This document shows, piece by piece, positions 1-10,059 of a DNA stretch of 64,000 nt. Under the pieces are notes generated by a model that saw only the letters and a program-made list of their open reading frames with translations, was not told the origin of the DNA and made no database searches. The position numbers and the translations under genes are program-made. Every line of letters begins with the position of its first letter. The stretch's first letter is position 1. Source of the stretch: Thinopyrum elongatum (taxonomy: Eukaryota; Streptophyta; Magnoliopsida; Poales; Poaceae); the NCBI GenBank assembly GCA_011799875.1, contig CM022301.1:84835667-84899666 (forward strand), written 5' to 3'.

Positions 1-4
1 TGAG

Positions 5-481
5 GTGTATGCTCTAACTTGCAATGCTTATATTTCTCATATCATGCATATGGTGTCTTGCATTGCTTAGTTTAGACATCATATACACAATATTCAATGC
101 CATCTGCTTAGTTTAGAGATCATACATGCGAGTGCCAGCTGCTTAGTATATGAATCAATTATGTGAATTATATCATGCCATCCTGTATACTTAGACAACA
201 TGTATGTGAATTATTTCATCCCAACCTATTTTAGAAAGACATCATATAGTTTTGTCATGTCATCCTGTTTAGATACTCATCATATGTTGAAGTATGCCAT
301 TATATCCTGTTAAGTTATCCATCATATATCTAAAACTGTGTCATGCTATCCTGTTTAGTTAGCCATCATATATGTGAAATTGTGTCATGCTGTCCTATTT
401 GGTTATACAACATATATGTGAATTACCACATCTGTCTATCATACAATGTCTGTACTTTCAATTTCTTTTCTTGTTTATCAG
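5..481 (+). repeat. intron of CACTA-1 accessory gene built of about 40-bp repeats
   Basis: The intron runs from a GT donor at 5-6 (after the exon end CTGAG) to a TTTATCAG acceptor ending at 481. It is made of diverged repeats whose core reads like CATCATATATGTGAATTAT and ATCATGCCATCCTGTTTA. Adjacent units around 300-430 are about 42-43 bp long. The same repeats fill the matching introns at 62254-62572, 62723-63066 and 63217-63877, where the number of units differs. Confidence 0.6.
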
Positions 482-1768
482 CCATTTGAATTGGAGGGGG
501 TGATGACAGTATCTACGGGAGTAAAAACACGTTCTTCACAAAAGACGGTGCTACCCGTCGATGCAGATAGAACCATGGTTGTACTAGCCCACGAACTAGC
601 CCCACCACACATAATCGAGACCCTTTCAGATTATACACTTACACCGTTGGACAGAGAACCAGCTACACCCCATCTAACCCCAACCCCAGTGGATAGTAAC
701 CCACTTCTAGTTGACACAGCACCATGTCCACCACAGAGTACCCCCACACGAGCAGTTTGTAAAGCAATTCCAGTACCCAAAGCACGAAGACCACCACAGC
801 GAACCCAAACTCCATGTTTAAAGCAGAAGAGCAACTGTTCTCAGGTCAGATTCTGTAGCTATGGTCTATACTCCTTTGCACTTGCATCACTGTATTTACT
901 CATACCAACTAATTTCGAATTTGAAGGATCCAATTGAAACTCCAATGGCACAACAGATATATTTTAAACCTATTTCTTTAACTGGATTGTTGTTCTAACT
1001 TCTTGCTCTATGTTGATTTTAGTTTCAGTTGTATAAACAGTTATGTTCTCTTGTCATGCACATTACAAGTGTTGCCAGTGTTGTGTAGTTTCCCACACTT
1101 ATATTCTGTCTATGCTACTGTGTCTTAAAAATATATGATTTGAACTATGTCTCTATCTTGATTTGGCAACATAAACTAGAATGATATGGACAATACAGTG
1201 ACCATAGTACATAGATATATGTTTGTTTCATGCTGTTATCCTGTCCACCTTAGTACTGAACCGGTTTATCAAAATGAGTTTCATATACTACATGCTAAGC
1301 CTGTGATGTGTCTGCTTGTTTCTCTTGTAGAATGTGAACAGAATATTGGAGAAGAGCACCCCATTATGCAATGTTAGAGAAAGTAATGTAGATAAGGTTC
1401 AAGATAGTGAGACAGCCCTGTTGGTCTCCAAGAAAGGTGATAAAAACTATCTTGTAGATAGTGAGACAACCCCAAAGTCCTGCGTTGATGTAGTGTTCGA
1501 GTTACTGGCCACTACCGCTGGCACAAGCTCTTTGAACTCGCTGCCTGAATCACTTCGGCTTCTTTAGTCTCAGCTATAAGCTGAAAGGCATTAGTCAGCT
1601 GTGTTGCGGCAAGAAGCCAAAGGATTGAGGAAGTCCCTACAGAATTCAGATGCATACTTTCTGGTGCAACAGCAAGCGCTGGACGATTTTAGCACCAAAA
1701 AAGAGAAAACTAATAAGCTTGCTAAGCTTATTGCCAACATGGTGGGTATCCAAGATATCGTTTCTTGA
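482..1768 (+). pseudogene. CACTA accessory gene, last two exons (decayed)
   Basis: Exon 482-844 is 121 codons, open in phase 0, bounded by a CAG acceptor (479-481) and a CAG|GTCAGA donor at 844/845. It is rich in Thr and Pro. The next exon starts at 1331 after CTTGTAG, again in phase 0, and is open for 78 codons to a TAG at 1565-1567. Further stops lie at 1577 and 1592. After them the same frame gives a Gln/Lys-rich, coiled-coil-like tail (RQEAKGLRKSLQNSDAY and onward) ending with TGA at 1766-1768. The frame continuing through three stops indicates a once functional C-terminus. I do not recognise the protein. It is neither the CACTA transposase nor a known domain. Similar exons lie at 63878-64000. 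Confidence 0.6.
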
Positions 1769-2037
1769 GCTCTTCTGAAGTGGTTTCAGTTCTGGACTTG
1801 TTTTGCTGCCGCGTTTATTTTCACTGATGGCCAATTTAGACGCCCAGTGTATGTAATATGCTGCTTTGTTCACTATATTTGCACTGGTGGCGAACTTTGA
1901 TGCCCAGTGGATGTAATATTTGTAATAGCCGTAATAGCCTAGCGTAAGTTGCTTGCTTATTTATTTCCTTATTGCCTTGTTTATTTTTTTGCTGGTTGTC
2001 GCTGCAGTTCTTTTTCCACGGTAACCTTTTTATTTAG

Positions 2038-2860
2038 AACTAGGCCACAGTAAACATGGGCAACATACTGACCGTTGTAACCATGGTCCTGCTGCCTGCT
2101 GTAGTGGGCCTCCTAAGGTCCGTATGATCCATGGGCCTTCTACGGGCCGTAGGTTCAATGGGACTTCTATGGGCCGTATGATCGATTGGCCAAACATGGG
2201 CCGTACTTTCGTGGACAATTAACAGACCGCAATATGGGCCGTAAACGGGCTATAATGGGAATCGTCTGTTTATGAGCCGTTAACAGGCCCATGTGTACAA
2301 CGGGCTTAATTCCAACGGCAGGCATAACGGGTCGTTAATGGGCCATATTTGATAATGCCATGAAAACGGCCCAACGGATTAAAGGGCCACAGACGGGCCG
2401 AGTTTAACCACGGGCTGAATTTGGCCCACAAGCGGAACAGGCCAGTAACGGACCGTAAGTAATCGAATGCCGGAAATGAGCCCAATAATAAATGGGCCCT
2501 TAGAAGTCCGAAAGATAACACGGGCTGAAACAGCCCAATGGAATAATGGGCCGTTAATGGGTATAAAGTTATATACTGTTCATTATGGGCCAGTTTCACC
2601 ACGGGCCTTTTATGGGCCAAGATTTAGAAAGGGCCTCATATGGGCCAAAAGACTTCATGGGCCATACATGGGCCGGAAGTTACAACGGGCTGGAATCATA
2701 TTGGACGGCCCATATGGCGCTACTGAGCCTAATTTGGATAGTCTATAACGGGTCATGAGTTAGCGGGCTGTAAATGGGCTATATGCGAACAGGCCGTTAA
2801 CAGGCCTTCGGTGGGCCGGGCCGCTACCTTTTGACTAAGTCAAACGGGCCGGCCTTTTGA
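2038..2860. repeat. CACTA-1 subterminal GGGCC/GGCCC repeat array
   Basis: Short motifs of the type TGGGCCGTAA, ACGGGC and their reverse complements recur every 15-30 bases across the interval, in both orientations. Such dense short motifs next to a CACTA terminus fit subterminal transposase-binding arrays of the En/Spm class. Apparent ORFs here, such as 2306-2620 minus, are repeat artefacts. Confidence 0.6.
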
Positions 2861-3089
2861 CCTGAATGGGCCACTGTTGGGCCATGCCACGTGTCGATGT
2901 ATCATAGGCGCGTCTCGTCCATTCGCTGGATCACATCTGTCCCGGCACTGGGCTGACACGTGGATACTCCGGCGAATGAGAATTTTACACGTGGAAAATC
3001 CCCACTGGTCAGGGCTGTTAACGGGTTATCGGATCCAAACCAGAACCCGATAGCTTAACGGCGACCCGTTATGGTGGATGCCACGTGTC

Positions 3090-3312
3090 GGTTACCCTTG
3101 ACGAAAACACTTCCATGACGCGCGATTTATCGTCATGGAAGTGGACACTTCCGTGATGATAATTTTGGTAATGTCATAGAACACTTCTACGACAGCACAG
3201 GTATGACTATCTTGATTCTATCATAAAATCGTCATGGATGTACATGCATGACAGAAAACGTGACCTACTATGACAAACACGTATCATCACAGAAGTGTAT
3301 TTTTTTGTAGTG
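3090..3312 (+). repeat. CACTA-1 right terminal region
   Basis: Variants of TTCCATGACG, ATGATAATTTT and GTCATGGA repeat here and the interval ends in TTTTTTGTAGTG. Read in reverse complement, the first 25 bases resemble the left terminus at 41050: both start CACTACAAAAAAA, then ACAC, TC and GTGA. Confidence 0.75.
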
Positions 3313-4158
3313 GATGTACTTACGACCGGAAACGATTTGGCCTGTACAATTGTATTTTTTAGCACAACTGTATGTATAACCGTATTTGATCGCTCGCCCG
3401 TCGCACACGACCTCACTTTGCCGAGCGTGTGTGATCGGAGGGTCTATCCCCGACGGTTTCTGGGTCGTGTGGGAAGGACCCCCCCTATCGCAGTCACTCA
3501 CTTGGCGACGATTCAAAACACCGTTGCGGAAAGGGGTTAAAAACCGTTTGTATAGCACCTCGCTGTACCAGTGGGTAGACCATACTTGGCAATGGCCTAG
3601 TCTTCCAAAAGTGCAATTTTTTACCATGGTGTATTCTGTCTATCTAGCCCATGAGCTTTTGTTGTGGTAGGCTGATCTGGGCACGCGGCTCATCATCATC
3701 TCCTCTGTTCTGCACATGAGTCCCATGGCTGGTATCCCATCTTCTCCTCTCGTTGACTCGTTCCCCAATTTCTCATGGCGACTTTGCTAGGTATTCTTCC
3801 TTCCCCCAAATCCCCATTATCTAGCCCTTTCTTTATTTTTTGGTGTGTTCAAGCCAGCATATATGATTGCTACAACTTTGATTTCTGATTGTGGCGGCAA
3901 TTTCTCTCCAAGTTGCAAACTGGGTCAGTGGGTCACACGGGATGAGAGGAAGAGCACGGCACAGTCAACAGTGGAGCGCTAAATTGAGCAGACTATAGGC
4001 ATTAGGCAAGGTACGCAAACGTGAAATGTCAAGGGTTAATTTCTCTTGTTGTCTCCTTTGCTGATTGGAGATTATTTGACTGTTTACTTCAAAGATATTG
4101 TTTTTGATGTTGCTGTAAACTATAGGTTGATGGCCGCTGCGTTGGTTCAAGATAAATC
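3313..4158. other. no gene recognised, 5' flank of hAT remnant
   Basis: The stretch 3360-3540 contains GC-rich text with GATCGGAGG and GGACCCCCCC that looks repetitive, but I cannot assign it to a family. ORFs on both strands overlap without codon or domain support. From about 3700 it probably holds the leader of the decayed hAT transposase. Confidence 0.3.
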
Positions 4159-5549
4159 ATGGATTCATATTACAAAAGAAAAAAGAAATCTTTCAAATGA
4201 TGAAGGTACTTCAACTTCTGAACCTGAATTCCACAGTTGGCATTGGTTGAAGCGAAACAAGAGCAACCAAATAAAAATGAAGAGACAGAGTGGCCAACAA
4301 ATGAACCTATCATATTTCGAGTTATTGAGTTTCTGAGCGAGACACTGGGAACACCCACAAATTTGGCAATACCCAGAAAATGTGGGAGATGAGGTGCGAA
4401 GACCATATCTACAATTAGATCGCATGCAGCCTAAACTGGAGATTTACAAGCCATATGGACCACAAGGATATCAAAGACGTTTTCAATTCAGTTGGTTGAA
4501 GGATTTTTCATCGTGGTTGGAGTACTCTAAGAGTAAAAGTTGTGCATTTTTTTACGTTGCTTTCTTTGCAGTAAGAAAATACAAAAAAGTGGTTCTGATG
4601 TGTTCACATCAAAAGGTTTTGATGGATGGAAGAGAGTTAATAATTGCAAGAAGTGTAAATTCTTGGCTCATATTGGATCTGGACCTTGCTCACGGCACAA
4701 CAATGAAGTGAGAGATTGTCAAGCTATATGAAGCAATCACATATCAACCTTCAACAACTTGATGGAGATACCACCTTTAACTACTTGACATCATTTGAGT
4801 TTGTATTTTTCCTATGTATGATGAGAAAATATTGGGAATCAGTGAAGAGCTTGGCAAAGCTTTACAAAAGGAATCACAAGACATAGTAAATGCCATTCGT
4901 TTTCTGTTATGCACAAAACACTTCTTGAACGAATGTGATCAGATGATTGTTGGGAATTATTTTCCTCTAGGTTTGCAAGTTTTATGCAGAGCATGCCATT
5001 GACATTCCAGACATGGAGGAGAAATATATTTTTTGTAGTGGTCATGCTCATCATCAACCTGATTATTTTACAAATGAGCATTACTTTTGAGTGGAGATAT
5101 TTCGAGCAACATTGGACAGCCAGCTAAATGAATTAAATCTAAAGTTCAATGAGAATGTGCCGGCTCTTCTATCCATAAGTGCTACTTTGGTGCCAAAGGA
5201 TGGATTTGCTTCTTTTAGTCCTAAAGATATATGCAAAATGGTTGAGAAGTACTATCCAGCAGATTTCACACAACAAGATATGACTGGACTAGAGCACCAA
5301 CTTAATCATTTTGCTGTGGATGCTTCCAATAGTAAAGATTTGAAGAACACTTCAATTTTAACTGCACTTTGTTTGTGCCTTGTTGTGACGAGCCGATGTA
5401 GGATCTACAACTTGGTTGACAGATTGATTAGTTTACTTGTTACTCTCCCAGTTTCCACCGCTAGTGATGAGCGTGCATTTTCTAGCTTGAAGATCATCAA
5501 GACAAGGTTTGTGAAGCGTGCATTTTCTAGTTTGAACAAAAAACTCTGA
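4159..5549 (+). pseudogene. hAT transposase remnant with TTF-type zinc-finger region and dimerisation tail
   Basis: The pieces lie in family order but in different frames. A start at 4159 gives MDSYYKRKKKSFK, like the basic N-terminus of this family. About 4385-4540 gives YKPYGPQGYQRRFQFSW and FSSWLEYS. About 4560-4731 gives GFDGWKRVNNCKKCKFLAHI followed by PCSRHNN, the zinc-finger-like block. About 4826-5090 gives ELGKALQKESQDIVNA and IDIPDMEEKY. Finally 5091-5549 encodes the C-terminus, including LPVSTASDERAFSSLKIIKT, the hAT dimerisation signature. A frameshift in the T-run near 4550, a large deletion in the RNase H-like core around 4731-4814, and a TGA just before 5091 make it non-functional. 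The hAT class is secure; no terminal repeats were found. Confidence 0.85.
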
Positions 5550-5849
5550 ATATATAGTTCTCTGACACTGATATTGTGGTGTAGACGTGTTATTTTTGGA
5601 ACAAATGATATAATCCAGTTTTGAGGTCAGTATCACTAGAACGAGAAAGAGGTCGGGCTGGAACAAGGGTGACCGATTTGCCCTGAGCCCAGCAACATGT
5701 ATTGTGAGGCAAAAGTAACAGAAGGACACATTGTACAGGTTCACCAAACCAGCTTCATTGTCTACTTGGTGGTTGGCAATTTTTGCTAGAAGACACTACC
5801 AACTGAGCATGTGGGATGTCATCACCTGCGACCAAGTCGACTTGAACCT
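5550..5849. other. no gene recognised after hAT remnant
   Basis: This is unassigned sequence, possibly the 3' flank of the hAT element. Short ORFs on the minus strand have no recognisable content. Confidence 0.3.
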
Positions 5850-6375
5850 AAGGGATCGCGCGCTTAAGGAAAGGAATTTGTGAGGCCGGATCCGACTTCA
5901 CCGTTTGGGTGTGATCCGACATGGACTTGGATCTGGGTTGAACGGGCTTTGGGCTTTAGGATCCACACGGGGCCCATGTGTTGAGCCGTAGTGGATGCCT
6001 ATATATAGTGGGGGTACTGCATCACTATCAGATAATCATTCCGTTGCAAAAGTTAGGGCTTAGCATGTGTTGCAATTAGCTGCCCAGCACGTCTAGGTCA
6101 TGCGATCAGACCTAGCAGTCTGCCGCCCGGCGTTCCTCACCGCACGCGCGGATACAGTTAGAGGCAGTGCGCCTGCACTACTCCGGCGAACTTGTTCGAG
6201 GGATTCAGCAACTCTGTTTGAGGGAGATCGGTGACGAGGAGGAGATGACTCCGGCTACGCACTACATCAACTCTACTTCCGCTGCACTGCACATTGAGTG
6301 GTATGATCTCGTGATCTATCTCCCATAGCATGTTCCTGGTAGATCTATGCATAGAAAAAAATTATATTGCAGACT
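5850..6375 (+). mobile_element. LTR-like segment (possibly a Copia solo LTR)
   Basis: A TATA-like CTATATATAGTGG near 5998 is followed by a transcribed-leader-like stretch with GTTGCAAAAGTTAGGG. This arrangement recalls Triticeae Copia LTRs. No matching second LTR, primer site or target duplication was identified, so the boundaries are approximate and the class is tentative. Confidence 0.35.
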
Positions 6376-7458
6376 ATGCACCTAGCGTGGCCCAACATGT
6401 CATTGTTGTAGTTTGTGATCGCTTCTAGGTTTTCTCTTTTCCCTCGCTTATGGGTTTTCTCTTTTTCCTCGCTCCGGCGTAACTTTCGTATTTTATGTCT
6501 TTATTATTTGCCGACGTGTTTTATGCTTGTGTGTGTGATCGTGTTGGCTGTTTGCATCCTAACTATGCAGAGGTTGGATATGTGCTCTTTGTATTTGTAT
6601 TCTCTTGATGCTTTATTTGCATTCAGTAAAAATTTCGAAGAGAAGAAGTGACAATTCTAAATGATGGACACACACACACACACCTAATCATGTCCTTTTC
6701 CAATACTGGTTACATTAAGTCTTATCATTTAAGTTACATTATAGTTCCCAGTAATAACACAATGATAATTGAGAACACCCCAAATAGATTCTTGGCATGC
6801 TAAACTAACGCAAGATGGTTGCGGATCCTGATTTTATTTCCCTTACAAGTTGCACTATCCATGGTCAGCTGAGAGCCCATCAGAGAGACCAACTGAATTA
6901 GCTGCCAACACATATGTTCGCAACAACACAACTCAACACAACGAGCAGAATAAGAAGCCTCCGCATCAGCATCATCCAGCCTGTGGCCTTGCACTAACCT
7001 CTGTCTGTATAGCTAGCAGGCAGGCAGGCAGACAAGCAAGCTGCAGAAATAAATACCCTGATACCCAGCTCTGGTTGAACCTAACAGCGGGAATTAATCA
7101 TGCAGGAAATTAGGAAGAGATCCGTCTGCGCCAAGACAAGGACCCTGCATCTCATCTTCTCGCTGTGCTGCGTCTGCTTCACAATCACATCTCCTAGACC
7201 CTACCGTTTTCTCCGGCCACTATGGTGCTCCAGTACCCGAACCACCGCAGCATCTCACAAGATTTATGCCCTCTGTGTTCACAAGTTGGCCTCGTTCTGG
7301 ATGCCAGGCCGTGTCCAACATGCAGCTTTGACCATTATTATTTTTCATATGAATACCAGTAAAATGTATTTTTCATATGAATACCAGTAAAATGTATGAA
7401 ATAATTTCATGATAAATATGACTAATTTTAGTCAAGGAATATAAATTGATTACATGCG
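6376..7458. other. intergenic; two short microsatellites
   Basis: An AC dinucleotide run lies at about 6665-6683 and a GGCA tetranucleotide run at about 7016-7031. No gene is recognised; the ORFs on both strands lack domain support. Confidence 0.4.
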
Positions 7459-7467
7459 AATTTTAAA

Positions 7468-8026
7468 GGGTTTTTATCATTTATGCCACCGGTTGTATCC
7501 CACTACTCAGTTTTGCCACTAGAAATTTCAACCGCTCAAAAATGCCATCGCTTCGTTAGACACATGTGCAAAAATGCCACTGGACACCATTATTGTGATC
7601 TCAAATCTCTTTTGCCATGTTATAATGACATAAATACCTATGGACCAACATGCCAGCTCTTCCTCTATCTCACTACAATAAAGTGTGGGGCCTACTTGAT
7701 CCCAACAGCGTTCTTATTTTTCTGTAAAATTATTCGCTTGGTTACTCTTGACAAGTGGGGCCACATTTATCATTATGAGATAGAGAGAACCGACATGTGG
7801 GTCTAGGCTTATTTTTGTCTTATAACATGGTCAACGGGTTTGACGTGAAAATAACAATGTCTAATGGTATTTTTGAGCAAACATCTAATGGAACGATGCA
7901 TTTTTGAGATATCTAATGGCATTTTTGAGCAAGCAGTTCACGGATCGATAGCATTTTTGAGTAGTTGTAACTTCTAATGAAAACTGAGTAATGAGACACA
8001 ACTAGTGGCATAAATGATAAAAACCC
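7468..8026. mobile_element. Mutator-type MITE, copy 1 (559 bp)
   Basis: Long terminal inverted repeats begin GGGTTTTTATCATTTATGCC and end with the reverse complement. They stay similar for about 80 bases per arm, including CTCAAAAATGCCATC blocks. A 9-bp target duplication, AATTTTAAA, lies at 7459-7467 and 8027-8035. The 9-bp length and long arms indicate a Mutator-like element. It has no coding capacity. A second copy lies at 52883-53321. Confidence 0.88.
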
Positions 8027-8050
8027 AATTTTAAAACGTCCCCTGACAGT

Positions 8051-8182
8051 CAATGGCGGAGATCCAACGCGATTTAAGATGGGGCTAAATGAGTGTTCAA
8101 TAGAGTTGAGGGGGCTAATTTAGTGTAGTACTGTAAATTTTGCTCAAATAGTGCTATTGGCCCTCGTTAAGCTCCGCCACTC
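8051..8182. mobile_element. hAT-type MITE (132 bp)
   Basis: The ends are CAATGGCGGAG and, inverted, GAGTGGCGGAG. A perfect 8-bp target duplication, CTGACAGT, lies at 8043-8050 and 8183-8190, the size made by hAT transposases. The terminal sequence matches the element at 57542-57729. Confidence 0.82.
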
Positions 8183-8190
8183 CTGACAGT

Positions 8191-9160
8191 AATTCCTGTG
8201 TTAGGCTACATACAACTCTTGAGTTGCTTTGGATGCTCTCCATCTTAACGAGTCTTGACCACAACCTCGAGACTCATGTGCACCACATGTACCCTGTCGG
8301 CCGGCCGGCCGGTGCATGTTACTCCTGAATGAATGAATGGGAGCAGCAGTGCAGACACCCAGATTTAGCACTACTCATCAAGGAGGAGAGTCTGTCTCTT
8401 GAGTCTTGACCAGCCCTGGTTAACTGTTTCATCCGGGCTGGCTAATTAACTCTGCCCTTTTGTCACCACTTTGACAAGTGGATCATGCATGTGGCCCAAT
8501 CTTGTTCCTGTTCATCTCCACTGCACGTGTAAATAAATTTGCCCGGACAAAGGACTCGGTAAAAGAGAAAGGAAAAGAAATTGGACGCATTCCCCATACC
8601 TGTGTTCACATCATTCATTTGGATCTTGCTAGCAAGATTTGTCTCATTTTAAATTTTGGAGCCTTGCTTGCTTAACCATCTTTTTTGCAAGTAATTGATG
8701 CTGAGAGGACACGCGTGTCTGTGTAACATTTTGGTCTCTTTTTTGCAGCATTTTGGTGATTAAGTGAGTCCAGTTCATGCTTAGTATGCATTGAGATGAT
8801 TGCAAATAGTTGATGCCACCGAATGAAATTTTCTTGCAACCTTTGTTATAACCAAACTCAAGGGGAGACATCAACCAACCATTGACATGGCTTAACACGG
8901 AAAGAAAGCTGTTTTCTTTGTACAAACACACATGGAGATCCGATTCAACTCGAACTGATCTCCACTCCTTTTGTGTTGCTAACACCTATTTAAAAACAAA
9001 AACAAAATAAAACTCCACTCGAATCAGCTTGCGTCTTTGCCTTGAAGAGTAGCAGTGTGGTAGATGAGTCGACAACATGCCCAAAAGAACAAAAGAATTC
9101 CTCCATGTTGCACACATGCACCCATGGCATGTTGCGTGTTCTTCGTAGATAGATTCCATT
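8191..9160. other. 3' flank of Aux/IAA gene, no other gene seen
   Basis: This interval holds the 3' untranslated region and downstream flank of the minus-strand Aux/IAA gene. A short GGCC-rich run (GGCCGGCCGGCCGG) lies at about 8299-8312. No poly(A) signal was assigned. Confidence 0.4.
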
Positions 9161-9911
9161 TCACTCCTTTGATGATCCTAGGCCTCTTGCTTCGGATCCC
9201 TTCATGATCCTCATCCTCTTGCAAGTGCTCATGAACATCCTGCAAATCGACAAAAAAAAAAAAAAAATCATAAGACACCGTACTGAGATTTCAAACTCCA
9301 ACCAAACCAAATCATATGTACTCCATCTTGGATGCATGAACTTACCCGAAGGGCACGTCGCCGACGAGCATGAGGTCGCCATCCTTGTCCTCGTAGGTCA
9401 CGGCGAAGTCCGACGGGTTCACGCTGCCTGCGTCGCCGGAGAGGCCGAGGAACATGGCCTCCAGGGCCTCCCTGAGCTCGCGGTAGCCCTTGTACATCTT
9501 GAGGTCGATCTTCCTCAGGTAGGGGGCGCCGTCCATGCTCACTTTCACGTACAGTGATCCTCCCGCGGCTGCGGCGGCGGGCGCCGCAGCCGCAACGGCA
9601 GCCTCCTCCTGCTTCGCCACCACAGGTGCTGGCGCGGCCGCCTTGGTCTTGCTGCTCGCCTGCTGGAAGCAGCTCTTCCTGTAGGACCTCACCGGCGGCC
9701 ACCCAACCACCTGAGCCTTGGCGGCCGGGGGCGCGGTCTTGGGCTCCTCCTCGCGGTGCTCCCCGGCGAGGGCGCGCTTGCTGCCGGCCCTAGGAGTGGA
9801 CGGCGGCGACGGCATCTTGTCGCTCTCCTCGACGCCCGGCAGGCCGAGCCTCAGCTCCGTCGCCTTGAGGTTCTCCACGTCGGCATGCACGTATCTCATG
9901 GCAGCCGCCAT
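9161..9911 (-). CDS. Aux/IAA transcriptional repressor (two exons)
   Basis: Exon 1 is 9911-9346, the intron is 9345-9240 (donor GTAAGT, acceptor TTTGCAG) and exon 2 is 9239-9161. The spliced frame gives 214 residues. Domain I is TELRLGLPG (18-26), an EAR-type motif that recruits TOPLESS corepressors. Domain II carries the degron VVGWPPVR (68-75), the site bound by TIR1/AFB with auxin. Residues 120-214 form the PB1 domain (III/IV): a basic face with [13 protein letters not shown] (122-134) and an acidic OPCA loop YEDKDGD (173-179). Nuclear-localisation candidates are SKR (44-46) and [11 protein letters not shown] near the C-terminus. The protein would sit in the nucleus, repress ARF-regulated genes and be degraded when auxin rises. 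The Ala-rich linker (91-117) is typical of GC-rich grass genes. The usual GDVPW reads GDVPFG here. All motifs are intact. Which of the roughly 30 cereal paralogues this is cannot be told from sequence alone. Confidence 0.95.
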
Positions 9912-10042
9912 TAGTTCCTGTCGCCGGCGATGAGGTACTTGTCTACCGGCTAGAGGTGGTTACAACTTGCAAGTCGTTCGTCTCGGCTGGCTGTAGGTGA
10001 GTTGTGAGGGTTTGTGAGCTGTGGAGGTTCTCCATGGAAATG

Positions 10043-10049
10043 TTTTATA
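10043..10049 (-). promoter_or_regulatory. TATA box of the Aux/IAA gene
   Basis: The minus strand reads TATAAAA here, about 130 bases upstream of the ATG at 9911. This spacing allows a leader of roughly 100 bases. No competing TATA element lies nearer the start. Confidence 0.65.
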
Positions 10050-10059
10050 GAGCCATGCG

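Larger units (their letters stand above)
1..3312 (+). mobile_element. CACTA-1: 3' part of a CACTA (En/Spm) DNA transposon, left end outside window
   Basis: The right terminus is the T-run followed by GTAGTG ending at 3312, the reverse complement of CACTACAAAA, the signature of Triticeae CACTA elements. Inside it are the last exons of a spliced accessory gene (482-1768) and a dense subterminal repeat array (about 2038-2860). Positions 1-607 match 63213-64000 closely in the same orientation, so the window begins and ends in copies of the same element family. No transposase is visible; it could lie left of the window or be absent. The three bases after the terminus are GAT, but the matching left duplication is not in view. 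Confidence 0.8.

Noticed and set aside
2306..2748. ORFs of 93-104 codons in the GGGCC array
   Set aside because: They are repeat-derived; the same peptide phrases recur in both strands.
5027..5040. TATTTTTTGTAGTG resembling a CACTA right terminus
   Set aside because: It encodes part of the conserved hAT text EEKYIFCSGH and has no CACTA subterminal repeats around it.
9204..9933. Plus-strand ORFs opposite the Aux/IAA gene
   Set aside because: They are mirror frames of GC-rich coding DNA; all recognisable domains are on the minus strand.
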